A stretch of DNA of 64,000 nucleotides from Rostrohypoxylon terebratum. Lineage: Eukaryota > Ascomycota > Sordariomycetes > Xylariales > Hypoxylaceae. The stretch lies in NCBI GenBank assembly GCA_022497145.1, contig MU385857.1, positions 930,001 to 994,000 of the forward strand, written 5' to 3'. A program made the position numbers and the translations under genes. Each line of letters opens with the position of its first letter. Position 1 is the first letter of the stretch. Under the pieces are notes generated by a model. That model was not told the origin of the DNA. It searched no databases and saw only the letters and a list, made by a program, of their open reading frames with translations. Below, one piece after another: positions 46,327 to 57,896 of the stretch.

Positions 46327-46991
46327 TCAAATTCCAACCTGCTCGTCTATAGTACAAGCTCCGCTATGCAAGACCGAGTGCTCCGGCGCGATATTGTCTC
46401 GAGTAGGGATCGAGACCGCAATCACTTCATCACCCGGATACGTAGCTTCGTGGCCCCAGCCCGAGATATCCTTCGTGTCGTCGGCGAAGACGAGGCCGTA
46501 TTTCCCGCCGTACACGAGAGCCGTGTCCGTCCCATTCGGCAGGCTTACTACACCGGTGTTAGCATCCCGTCTACTTGATACCTAGGTCCTAGGTCCTAGG
46601 TCTTATGTTTCGTGTCAATCGGATGAGAGGCTTACGTTGTACGATACCGCTTATGAACCAGACCCATCTAGAGATCCACGGGTAAGTCCCTGGTACGTGG
46701 CGCGGTGTGGCTTTCGATTACTTACTGCTTGAACGGCGCATTATGCAGCCCGCCTTCGAACCTGATTGGTAATATGGTATACGTCGCGTTCGAGGCGGCG
46801 CCCAATTCCAGCGTGTGCGTCCCGACTACGCCAGACACATTGCTCGTCACGAACGGCGTGCTCAATTGCCAGCACTCCAGCACCGACACGTTCTTCTTGC
46901 CCGTTAGCGCTGTTACGTTGAGAGGCTGCTGCTGCTGCTCTGCGCGCGTCATGCCGAAGAATAGAGCGGCGAGCGTGAGGGAGAGGCGCAT
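46327..46991 (-). CDS. small secreted protein (fungal, function unknown)
   Basis: Three exons: complement(46327..46547, 46636..46667, 46726..46991); introns of 88 and 58 bp; 172 aa. The middle exon is only 32 bp. A signal peptide is clear (MRLSLTLAALFFGMTRA, cleavage probably before EQQQQ). The mature protein has at least three NxS/T sites (NVTAL, NVSGV, NATYT) and few cysteines (VLECWQLSTPF, HSGACTI). Conserved-looking elements are ILPIRFEGGLHNAPFKQ|WVWFISGIVQ, GGKYGLVFADDT and YPGDEVIAVSIPT. It resembles a family of secreted hypothetical proteins common in Pezizomycotina. A cell-wall, adhesion or host-interaction role is possible but unproven. The upstream frame reaches only TTG, so the ATG at 46991 is the start. 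An assembly gap lies 50 bp upstream, and the CCTAGGT array sits inside intron 2. Confidence 0.85.
46580..46601 (+). repeat. 22-bp CCTAGGT heptamer array, copy 3 (inside an intron)
   Basis: Identical 22 bases to the copy at 44220-44241. It lies within the second intron (46548-46635) of the secreted-protein gene. Confidence 0.85.
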
Positions 46992-47865
46992 CGTGTTCAA
47001 CCAAGTTCGTAAGTATAGAGTAGCTGGTTTTACAAGTGGTGNNNNNNNNNNGGAATCTAAATTATGTAAAGCAGGATATATATACTATGCAAGGTAAGAA
47101 AATGGCAATGTCGACAGAGGTCAAAAGAATTTGCAGGATCAATCCCTCAAGAGTAGTAGCTAGTTACCTATATATCTACCTAGGTAGTTAGTATACATAT
47201 ATAGAATAGATCCGACAAAAAAGCAAAGCCCAGATCCGATCTGCGTAAACATCGTGAGCCGATCTTCGGTAACTTTGCTGTTTACGAAAGGAGCACCTTG
47301 CATCGTGGCTTACGCCCAAATTTCGTAAAGCACAAGTCCACCAATGGAGATGCGATGGCTGAGATGACAGATGTATGAACCCGGATTTCAATCTGTGGGT
47401 TAGCCTAGCGTCATTATGACTCTGCTATGTAGTGTTCACCCCATTAACCTCATTAGCGATATAGGAAATCGGGGCAAGCCTCATCGCATCACAGACATAT
47501 CGTCGCATAACATTTTCATGTCTGACTTTCGTAGTACGTATTACACATCGTATGACCAACCCATCTTCCTTATCCAGCTCACAGTAATCAGTGTCAGTTT
47601 TTGCACGCCTAAATACGAACGGTCAAAAACCAGGTATTTTATCTGTATACACAATGCTCCCAAAGCCCAAACGTAAGGTACATGGTCCGTATACCTGGAT
47701 TAAACAGGTTACGAGTCGTCGCCGTAGTCGCCTTCTCATCCTACACGTGCCCTCGGCCTGCTCGTCAGTGGGAGTAGTCATGCGCCCTTCTGATCACATC
47801 ACATAGCCGGAAGTACTGCACCCGTAGCTGTTTACTAATACCGCCGTTACCTACGATCCTCCCGA
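46992..47865. other. intergenic region spanning an assembly gap
   Basis: Promoter side of the secreted-protein gene and 3' side of SDH1. It includes the 10-N gap and CTACCTAGGTAG motifs (about 47177-47190). No gene seen. Confidence 0.55.
47042..47051. other. assembly gap (10 N)
   Basis: Ten ambiguous bases mark a scaffold join or unresolved repeat 50 bp upstream of the secreted-protein start. The true gap length is unknown. Confidence 0.99.
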
Positions 47866-50193
47866 TCAGTAGACTCTCTTGAACGGTGGGACAGCCTTGC
47901 ATTCGTTCTCATCCAGCGTCGTGCCGATGACTCGTCGGTATCCAAGCTCGACCTTGCCATGTGGCGTTTTCTGGAAGGAAAGAGTGTGCTTCATCCAGTT
48001 TTCGTCGTCACGATCGGGGTAGTCTTCACGAGCGTGAGCACCACGCGACTCCTTTCGGTTGGCAGCGGAAGTAGCAGTTTGGACGCTGTTGAGATTGTTA
48101 GCTAATCGTCATCCCTCGATGATAGGAATACCGAGAAGTACTTACGCGCAAGTTAGCAAGTTTCTTAATTCGAGTGTCTCGACGAGATCTGAGTTCCAGA
48201 TCATGCCGCGGTCCTTGATTCCGACCTGGGAGTATGTCTTGTCGATTTCGGTGACTCTTCGTACACCTTCGTCCAAGCTTTCCTGGGTTCGGAAGACGCT
48301 GACATCTGTTTGCATGGCCTTTTGCATGGCAAGTCGGATTTCAGCTGTGCTCTTAGGGCCGTTGGAATTGCGGACCTTGTCCAAGACCTCGATCGATCCT
48401 GCACCAGCATCTGCGCTGACGGGCTTGGCCTTTGCGCCCGGCGTGAATTTGTCTCGGATAGTGTGGGAAACAGCTCGTCCGAATACGACTAGATCTAGCA
48501 GAGAGTTGGCGCCCAGTCGGTTGGCGCCGTGAACTGAGACACAAGCAGCTTCACCGCAAGCAAATAGACCAGGAACAACCTTGTCGTTGCCAGCTTCATC
48601 GACTGTGAGAACCTCTCCGGTATATCTTGTGGGGATACCACCCATGTTGTAGTGAACGGTGGGCAGAACTGGAATGGGTTGTTTGCGAACGTCAACACCC
48701 GCGAAGATGGCAGCAGTCTCAGAGATACCAGGCAGACGCTCGGCAAGGATTTCGGCAGGCAAGTGACTTAGCTGAAGGAAGATGTGGTCCTTCTCAGCAC
48801 CAACACCACGACCCTCGCGAATCTCCAAGGTCATGGATCGCGAGACGACATCACGACTGGCCAAATCCTTCGCGGTAGGCGCATATCGCTCCATAAATCG
48901 CTCACCCTCGGAGTTGAGGAGGTAACCACCCTCACCTCGAGAACCCTCTGTAATCAGACAGCCAGCTCCGTAGATACCGGTAGGGTGGAACTGGACGAAT
49001 TCGAGATCCTGGTTAGGTAGTCCGGCACGGGCAACCATGGCCATGCCATCACCGGTACAAGTATGCGCCGAGGTACAACTGAAGTAGGCTCGACCGTATC
49101 CACCAGTAGCCAAGACGGTATTCTGGGCAAGGAATCTGTGGAGCGTACCATCTTCCTGGTTGTAAGCTAGGACACCACGGCATTCTCCATCTTCCATGAT
49201 CAGATCGAGAGCGAAGAACTCAATGAAGTAGTTGGTGCTGTGACGAAGAGATTGGCCGTAAAGGGTGTGTAGAAGGGCGTGTCCTGTTCGGTCAGCGGCG
49301 GCACAGCATCGGTATGCCTGACCACCCTTTCCGTACTTCTGCGACTGTCCACCAAAGGCACGTTGGTAGCTAGGGAACAACCATTAGCAGCCAGTTGGGG
49401 TAGCTGGGAGGGTTGACTTGGACTTACATTCTACCATCTTCTGTTCGGGAAAATGGGCAACCGTAATTCTCGAGCTCGATAATAGACGCAGGAGCCTCTC
49501 TCGTCATGTAGTGGATAGCATCTTGGTCGCCGAGCCAATCCGAACCCTTTACAGTATCGTACATGTGCCACCGCCAGTCATCCTCGTGCATGTTTCCTAG
49601 AGCCGCATTGATACCACCCTGGGCAGCGACTGTGTGGCTTCGTGTGGGAAAGAGCTTCGATATACAAGCTGTGTTGAAACCAGCCTCCGCAAGACCGAAT
49701 GCCGCGCGCAATCCGGAACCGCCCGCGCCGACGACGACTGCATCATACTCGTGATCCTACTGTCAAGTTAATTGTTGTTGATCCCATGTGAAATTTTATG
49801 TCTTGAGACAAAGACATGTGAAATGCGACGTACAATAACAGGGTACTTGTTGCTAACATGTACCGGCGCTTCCTTGGCTCTCAGTGGGTTATTTGCGATG
49901 ATTCGAGCTGCACGTGAAAGAATACAATTAGATGCCAATTCGTTGAACTGATTAATATATATATATGTATAATAATTGTACTCACAGACAGGTCGCGTGG
50001 AAGAGAAGGTTCTGGCTTGGCATCTTGCTGCCCGGGAGAACTGTCAATGCGAAAATGAAGTCAGTGGCCATTCAAAATAATTATCTCGGTAACCGCCGCA
50101 CGCAACTGGACTTATAAGTAAGGGAGCAAGGGAGGGGAAAAAACTCACGGTAGAGCCAGTGGCTAAACTTCTTAATGCCATTGAAGATGCCAT
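47866..50193 (-). CDS. SDH1: succinate dehydrogenase flavoprotein subunit (complex II)
   Basis: Six exons: complement(47866..48085, 48146..49369, 49428..49756, 49834..49907, 49986..50040, 50149..50193); introns of 60, 58, 77, 78 and 108 bp; 648 aa. It oxidises succinate to fumarate in the mitochondrial matrix, passing electrons from FAD to the Fe-S subunit and ubiquinone. The N-terminus (MASSMALRSLATGST|FSRAARCQARTFSSTR) is a typical mitochondrial presequence. Then come VVVGAGGSGLRAAFGLAE (FAD-binding, about 66-83), SHTVAAQGGINAALGN with the flavinylated His (about 99), QFHPTGIYGAGCLITEGSRG, SVHGANRLGANSLLDLVVFGR, and the highly conserved end PHGKVELGYRRVIGTTLDEN, KAVPPFKRVY. Introns cluster near the 5' end. 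The acceptor for exon 4 is the second of two AGs because the first creates a stop. Confidence 0.97.
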
Positions 50194-50994
50194 CGTGGAT
50201 TGGAAACGTATGAGGAGGAGGGGTGACGCCAAACGACGAGGAGGCTTCTTGTCTTGACCTGCAAGTCTCGGGAATGGCGAATGGCAGAAGTCCAGAAGTC
50301 CAGAAGTCCAGAAGTCTAGAAAAAAGTGATGATGCCGGCCAAGTTCAACCGCAGCTTCCAGACAATCCAGCGCTTAACCAATAGCGTCGATTCTGATTAC
50401 CGAGGGATAATAGAGCCGGCCATTTCCACAAGTATTTTGTATTTTGTACCTACCGCCTTCCATCCCACCTTACGAAGTACAGCATACGCTAGTAAACATT
50501 TTAGCACTTTAGCCACCAGCATCATAATCACGTGTCAGATATATTGAGTGCGTTTTTAGAATTCGTTTAAACGTAACGGTCCTTTTTCAACAAACCGATC
50601 ATCATGATCTAATGATCAACCTACTACCAGTCCTGAAAGGAGAAGTCACAGAAGTCACATAAAAGGATCAAATGTTAAAGCAAAGCAGCCGGTCAGAAAT
50701 CAACGCAATATATGCCATTATGGTACAAGCACTACTCACTGGGTATTATACCAGGAGGCCAAAAGGCCGTATCGAATCATCTATGTACGTCATTGTAGCT
50801 ATCCATGTCCTATCTGACATGCGTTGTTCTATTGTCCATTCCACGACGAATGCAATTGAATGCAAATGATTTCTTTCCCCTTGGATTGTGTAGGATTTTC
50901 TAGTGCCCATTCGCAAATGCAACAAAGTTGATATCGTCCCTGAACACCGACTCTAATGTGTTTCGTGACGTGACTCCGGACCCCCAGTGGTTTC
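50194..50994. other. SDH1 upstream region with octamer array
   Basis: Holds the SDH1 promoter and the 3' side of the PX-domain gene. It contains four perfect CAGAAGTC units at 50285-50316. No gene seen. Confidence 0.6.
50285..50316 (+). repeat. four perfect CAGAAGTC octamers upstream of SDH1
   Basis: A 32-bp tandem array, 92-123 bp upstream of the SDH1 start codon. All four units are identical, so it is young or under constraint. Confidence 0.92.
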
Positions 50995-53900
50995 CTAAGG
51001 GGCCAATACTTGTCGTAGCATCTCGATAAAATTGTCCTTTAGGTTGTGGACTTCGGTAACAACTGGTTTTTGAGGTTCACCAGCACGAGCCTTGAGGCGG
51101 TCTTGCCTCTTTGCTCTCCTCCGCCTTTCGGCATCGATGGGGTCCAATTCGTCTTCTATCTCGGCCTCGGCTTCGTCATCAGATCCATCATCGTAGTTCA
51201 TGTCTTCTAGATCCATATTGTTAAGTCCAAAGTCACTGGCTTGGAAACTGGTCATACCCGGCATACCGGCATCGCTAACAGAACCCTCGGCGGCCATCTT
51301 CTGTCTGGTTTTGTCGTGGTGCCATTTCTTGCGGGCTTCTTGCCAGGAAATTAGCTGGTTGATTTCCTCAATCGCCTTTTCCTTGTTCAGAGTATTGCTC
51401 GCAATGCCTCCTTCGAACAGCGCGTTGACGTCCAGTGCCCCCCCTGCGGGTCCCTTTCTTAAGAACTCTAGAATACCTTCGATCCAACTCATGAGCTGCG
51501 TGAAGAGGCCGTTGTCATGTGTGTGAACCTCGTGGACGAATTTGTAGAAGTTGTGCTCGTGACGTTGGCATAGATCGATAAATGCTTGTACGGTTTGATT
51601 TGGGTCAGCCGAAGCATCCTGATCCCTGCATCTGTCGACAACCTGTCGCGGTGTTAGTAATTAGGGGGAAATCACTCGGGCGCCTCACATACCTGGATCA
51701 TGTCGTCGATGAATTCAGCAAAATCAGTGATGCTGCTGTACACATTGGCTGACTTGTAAACTCTCACGAGAGGTTCATAGAAAATTGTGAAGAGATCCCG
51801 AAGTAGTTGTAAAGTGACGGGTTCTTCTATCAGAGTAAGCATCATCTGCTTGTCACGCTGTCTAGTTTGTAACTTCATAAGCTGCTTTAGGTATGAGAAA
51901 AGTTGGGCCCCCTTTTTTAGTTCCTCGTCCATATTCTCTATTGCGTTGTTGAAAGCAACGTAGGCATTGTACAGCTTTCCGATTTGATCGGCAGTAAGTG
52001 CCGGCTCGAAGACTTCAGAGCGCATTATAGCGACGAGAACATCGACGCTCTCTGATTCGGCTTCCTCTCGAATTGCGATTTTGACATGTTCCTCGGCATC
52101 AACGAATTGCTTTAGCTTATGCACAAACACCTCGTCTCCTATCCTAGCGGCTAGGGCGTCGATAGATTTTTGCTGGGTTCGTATTCCGTCGTTCAAGGTT
52201 AATGAGAAAATACGTTGCATCAGAGACCGAGACCCGAACGGTTGTGCCAAAAACAGATCGAGTACCCCTGACATAACAAGGGCTGGATTCGCAAAACGAA
52301 TTACATTTTTCAAGACCGAGTAGGGTATTAAGGAGTGGATTCGCTTGAGCTGGGCAAATAACTCTGGCGAATTGTCTTCAGCGAGGAATAGATGATAAAT
52401 CGTGGCGGCCACTTCGATGCGAAGCCACTCAGCAAATTTTTGGTATTGGAGGCTCAGATCTTGGATGGTATTCTTATCTCTGATCTCTTGGAGAAGCATT
52501 GTCAACCCGTTGTGTTCAACAATGTCTTGTCGGAACTGCTCCATATATACATCTAGTTCTGCAGCTCTTTTTCTTGCTATTTCGTAGAATTGTTTCTGCT
52601 CTTCTAGGCGCTTCTCGTCAACAGCTTTTCGTCGGATGATGTCACCCACATCTGCATCGGTCGGCGTGATCGTATCACGCATTAGGAACTCTTGTAAGGC
52701 CTGAGTCTGCGCGATTTGCGGGTTGTGTAGTAGATATCGTAAATAAGCTCTCAACGATATACGCTGGCCTTCACGCCAAAGGATTGCGTTGTCGAAATTG
52801 GGACTTCTAGGACTTTGAATCGGACTCGCGGCACCATCCATGGATGGACGGGGTGACGTCCGACCAGAAGTTATAGATCGGTTTCGACGGTGATCACGAA
52901 TTGTCAAGTTCATCGAATCCCTGAACCCATTGCCTCGAGGACCAGGAGCATTGGTAGAAACTGATGAGATAGACGAGAGGTCAGAGTCATAACCGCCATC
53001 TGTCATGCGTGACATCAAACCAGATGCCGACGTATCTGATTTATTCTTCTTTGGTAATGGAGGGAGAACTTTGCCGGGGAGTTCTGTCCTCAGCTTCTTA
53101 TGCAGTCGGGCAAAATCGCCGTATCGTCTACCTACGTAGTGTTCAAGCTCGCCTTTTCGCTTCACACGCAATATAAATTCCTGCGATAAATTAGTATGAA
53201 TATCCTACGAACAGATTTCGAGGTTAGCCACTTACCGCGTGTTTGTGACGTCTGATATTTCTTTTGACAAGGGTAACGCGCACACCGGCAACGTTGACGT
53301 CCCACCCGTTGACATAATTCCCTTCAGGAATAGAATTCAACATGCCGGTGTCGATTGCATCGCGATCGACGATTTCCATCTCCGCGAATCTTATCCGCTC
53401 CTCGAAGCCGGAGGCCGTAGGGACCCCCGATACCATCATCAATTCAACCAACTTGCGACATTTTAAAGCAAGCTTACGACGCTTGGTCTCTTCTAAACGA
53501 TCTTCCGAGGAGGAAATATTTTTGCTAGCAAAGGACTCGAGAAACTATACAACAGGGTGATAACGTCGTTAACATAACGTGGTACATTCTTAGCTAGCGA
53601 GGTCACTTACCACTTGTAACTTGTCTTGCCAGAATTCCTTCTCTTTCGCTTTATCCAGGAATGGAAATTCGCGTATGTGATGTACGAATATGTAACGAAG
53701 GATAGGAAGCTCGGAATCGTAAGGAGATACTTCACCGAAATCCGACTTGAAGGGCGCACCGAATCTACGAAGCGCAGTTGGGGAATTTAATTCGGAAATC
53801 TCCCAGTTGACTTGTTCAGATATGAGCTCTCGTTTTAGATCTGCAAGGCACAAACAATTATCAGTATCAAGAATCTCCAAAACATACACCGGGAAAGGTA

Positions 53901-54008
53901 CGAACAGTGCTCTTGTTTGCCAGTCAAGGTCTGACCTGGAGGGGCAGAAGAATTATTGGTGATGGGATCGCGGGGCGAATCCCCCTGGGCGGAATCCGCA
54001 CCAGACAT
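50995..54008 (-). CDS. PX and PX-associated (PXB) domain protein, yeast Ypr097w family
   Basis: Five exons: complement(50995..51642, 51693..53180, 53236..53544, 53611..53840, 53936..54008); introns of 50, 55, 66 and 95 bp; 915 aa. Order of regions: PXB domain (about 25-150, LKRELISEQVNWEISELNSP, LPILRYIFVHHIREFPFLDK), then a phosphoinositide-binding PX domain (about 185-320, WDVNVAGVRVTLVKR, VGRRYGDFARLHKKLRTELP) interrupted by a Ser-rich insert. A large helical DUF3818-type region follows, with RWQ-like element 'NQLISWQEARKKWHHDKTRQ' near residue 800 and an acidic/basic C-terminus. Family members bind phosphoinositides and have been linked to lipid distribution; that role is inferred. Exon 1 uses donor GTCAGA; an alternative nearby donor (GTGTAT) would break the frame. 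All other junctions are phase 0 and restore conserved sequence. Confidence 0.88.
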
Positions 54009-55825
54009 ATCTGACGCTAGAGCTGCGTTCGATTTTGATTTTTGATATTCGATTGTATGCGTAGTGTAGATCGATGGCAGTTGATTCTATGGACTCTCTC
54101 GTGTTCGTTCCCGTTCGGATTCGTATGTACCTAGGTAAGTAAATATTTGGCTTAGCGTAATTATGTACGAAGTAGTAGCTGTACAGTGCTACAGTGCTAC
54201 TAGGTACCTAGGTATGTACAACGTATTAGGTGTGTGTGATAATATAATACAGCTATTCCGTCGGGTAGATTGGTGTGTAGTTATGGCGGGGAATCTCCAA
54301 ATGTTAATAGCGAATGGTTGGATTCGATGTCGTCAGCCAATAGCCCTGGAGCCCTGTACTCTCGAACCTTCAAACCCTCGATTTCGAAATCGACTATGAA
54401 TAAGTAAATTACCTAACCTAGACAGACCTAACCTCTCACGGTTAAGGGTCGAGATATGGTATTATGGTATTATCATAGGAAAAGAAAAATCTTTAGAAGC
54501 GGATATGAAGAACAAAAAAGAAAAACAGACAAGGAACAAGACTTGAGACTTATTGAGGCAGTGAAAGACCTTGTTGTATCTTCTGTGGATTTCAATCTTG
54601 TATTATTTTTTTCAATTGCTTAATACGTACTGTGCCTTCTTTATGACGTACCGTACCTTCCTGGGGTGTTCTCGTTCTTGGGGTCCCGGTGATCAAATTG
54701 CGTTGGGAACTTTGAGCTTATTTTTAATATGATCAGCCAAACGACTACTAGCAGACCCTGAGTTTCTTAGATCTGATTTGACACGCGCCGTCGAACAGTA
54801 CCTGGTAGCGTCTTCCGCAACCCCAATTGGTAAAAAAATGGATGGAACCGCTTTCAGTCGTGACTCCCTTGCCCATTAACTTGCGAACCGAAGAATTACC
54901 AAGTGGCTTAGAGATGACGTCGACAAGCAAGAACCTCTCTATCATGTGCCCCACTATCGCTACACACGCATTAAAAATAAACATTCCACTACATATCCAT
55001 CTCATGCATTCAAATTATGTATTCATGAATGTATAGTATTATATACTACCCAGCAGATATGAATGTATTTAAGAATACTGTTTGCGGCGGCATCTTTTGG
55101 CCGAGTGCTTGACTCAAGAATCGAAACGCACCAAACAACAAATAATACGGCACTTTTGCAATAGTCGCTCGGCATCTAGATATGCAGGACTTTTACGCAG
55201 TCAGATCAGAACTAAAGCTCCAATTGCTTCAGCTGTACAGGGCTGATTGCCAAGACCTGATTCGCGCGCAGCACCACGCGGTTAAGACGGCATCAATATT
55301 ACTAATAATTCGATTGGTTCAATTTTAGCGCATTGCTGTTCTTCCTGAGCTCTAACTCGATACGATAACCATTATACATACCTACGTACATATGTGCAGG
55401 ACCTAGGACCTAGTATAGATGCGTATGTGTGCTGATATAATCTAGTACGTGCGTACAAGCTCCCTCAAATTTGGCGAGACTGCCGCATCCATAGGATGGC
55501 GTCCTAGTTGATGAGCCAACCATAGGTTAGGTACCTAGCTTTCGTTAATTATTAACGTAAGGGGTGAGTAACAGTGACGAGACTAGTCGGGAATACCGTC
55601 ACAGTACCACTTATGTGCGACCATCGACGAGAGCCAATATCACAACGTGCCAATGATAAACGTAGCCGCTCGGTAAAACGGCACTGTCTTATGCTGTGTC
55701 TAAATTGTCTACATTTGTAAGGGGGTATCATTGTTTCTACAGTTTTACGATAATGCATTCTAATACATATGTCTCCGGATATGAAAGCCGATCACAAACA
55801 AAAAGCCATTTCCCGGAGTTTCGGC
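54009..55825. other. 1.8-kb intergenic region, one weak small ORF
   Basis: Upstream of the PX protein and downstream of the coiled-coil protein. It contains TACCTAGGTA motifs (about 54130, 54200), a two-unit CCTAGG array (55399-55413), and a minus-strand 85-codon ORF (54748-55005) treated under findings. No supported gene. Confidence 0.5.
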
Positions 55826-56962
55826 TCAGAGCTCGTCAAAGGCTCGGAGCACATTGTCTTCGACAGCTTCCCCGCCCCTCCTCGTGCCGAGTGCCTGTCT
55901 CACATCATCCACCATAGCGGCCATATTACTACTATGATTGCTGCCCATTGCGCTCACGTCTGGCTGCCCCTGTCCATGACCCGATGTTGAGATAGCCATT
56001 CCGGATGTATCTTCAGAAGGAGCGTACTGGGCTCCGACAAAGAGAAGTATAAGGGAGAAGATCACGATGGACGTGATGATCCATATGATCGTGAGGCGTC
56101 TCCTGGTTTTTTCTTGCCAGTCTTTATCCGCCCTCTCCCAGCTTTCAATTCGGTCTCGTACCACATCCACCCGTTTGCTGAGAGCTTCTACCTTGCCGCG
56201 GCCTTCATGTATGCGACCTTGCAGTTCTTCGATTCGTCTTTGTTGGTCGTCGAACCGACCAAACGAATTGGCCTGCTGCTCTAATTCACTTACTAATCCC
56301 TGCGACTCTGTCTTAAAATTCTCGTCCAGCTGCTGTGACATGCCAGCAAGTTCTTTGAGGGCCACGATTGTGCCCTGGAGGGTGCTGAGCTTCTCAAGAA
56401 CGGCATAATATGTATCGTCAAGGCGTCTCGTCGTCGTTGTCGAAGAAACGCTTAATTCTATAAGCGATTTCCTTAAACCCCTGCTGTCATGTTAGCCGCG
56501 GTAATTCGTAGCCGATCTTCTGTCGGAATGCGTAGGATGTGGAGGATGTGGGGCGACGGACGATATCCTTGAGGTTTCTGTTTCTTTCTGCTCACGCAAT
56601 AACTCTTCTTGGCTTGCGGAAGATGTTTGAGGTGCTGTAGACCCGACGCCGCGAATGGCATCATCGGTGGCAGAATTGAGCATGCTTATTCTGAGGGCTG
56701 ATTCTGAATTTGCCGATGGAGTTGCTCCTTCAGATCGTGGTAGGTCGAAGGAGCCTCGCGGGAGATGAAGCATGATGCTTGCGGATAAGGGGGGTTGGTC
56801 ATCGTTGTCGCGGTCCTTCCGTTGAAGATGATGTAAGTGGTGATATCGGGGCAGCTTGATTGGCGATGACAACTCGGTTATGGAACGTTTTACTTGATGA
56901 CGAGGTCGTTGTGGCGAGGTAGCTGCAGGCTTTAGATGGTCGAAATCTTGATTCTTGGACAT
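55826..56962 (-). CDS. coiled-coil protein with C-terminal transmembrane anchor
   Basis: Proposed two exons: complement(55826..56480, 56562..56962), intron 56481-56561 (81 bp), 351 aa. The N-terminal 130 residues are Ser/Pro/His-rich and probably disordered. From about residue 140 to 260 there is a long helical coiled coil (LDDTYYAVLEKLSTLQGTIV, LKELAGMSQQLDENF, QQRRIEELQGRIHEGRGKVE, RIESWERADKDWQEKTRRRL). One membrane helix follows at about 264-284 (TIIWIITSIVIFSLILLFVG) and then a 65-residue tail. This looks like a tail-region-anchored membrane protein, perhaps of the nuclear envelope/ER; no function is assigned. The exons are in the same frame but separated by a TAA, which the intron removes. 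The branch/acceptor (GCTAACATGACAGCAG) is good; the donor GTCCGT is weak, so the exact junction is uncertain. Confidence 0.7.
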
Positions 56963-57896
56963 CGTCTTGCCAGGACTAGTTGGGTAGATAAGTAGGAGAC
57001 TCCCTAAACTAACTTTGCCCCTAAGGTAGGGTAGCTTTTATTTTAGATCCGAGATGATGGATATTAATGGATAAAACAAATGATACATCCATAAAATGTA
57101 TCGCACCATGCATTGAAAGTGTATGCATACATGTGCCTAGTGTATGTAGATATATAGTGTATGTAGGTATAATGTTAATTTGGAATAGAAGAAAGCTTCC
57201 ATTGGATCGGTTGTGGTGAAACTAGTTAAGGCTCGACGCCGATACCCCACCACGGCAACATCCGCACTTTCACATGTCACGGATTTACTGCTAGATATGA
57301 ACCTGTATCCAATCATTGGAAGGTTACCAATCCGATCACTGTAATTATTTCATGGAGTGTATTTGTGCGTACGTGATCATGATTTTTGAGCTTTCTGATA
57401 ATTTGATGATATTTCATGTAGGTATTACCTATATCTGGTATCGCTACTAGTAGCTGGTCTAGATGATTCTTATTAATATTGCGTTGGCCATTGCGGACCG
57501 TTTAGACCATGGATCATGGATGCCACCATTCCTATTCCACCTGCAAGCTCAGGTATCTTTTTGCACTTTAAAATCCGTGACACCTTGCCGAGCGTGGCGT
57601 CCGATCTATCGGTAACACAACAATCTGAAGGTATCTCCGTCAGCTGGAATATTACTCTCCCTTGCATGATCATTGATCACCAGTGAAGTAGAACTCGACT
57701 CCGGTCCGACTTCATCCCCACAAGCTTCTCGAATTGATCAATTGAAGATGACTTCTACCTCCTGGTCCATTCGCGGCGGCTATCAGTACCTAGCTGAGTG
57801 GTCCGTGTTTAAGCCACTTCCCTGCTCCATGCGTACTGCGTAATGAGAGGTGGCCGTGGATGTAGGTAATTCTGTAGATATATATCCAGGGGCAGA
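56963..57896. other. intergenic region, no gene seen
   Basis: About 930 bp with TGTATGTAGATATA repeats (about 57138-57170) and short ORFs only. It holds the coiled-coil gene promoter and CGR1 3' end. Confidence 0.55.
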
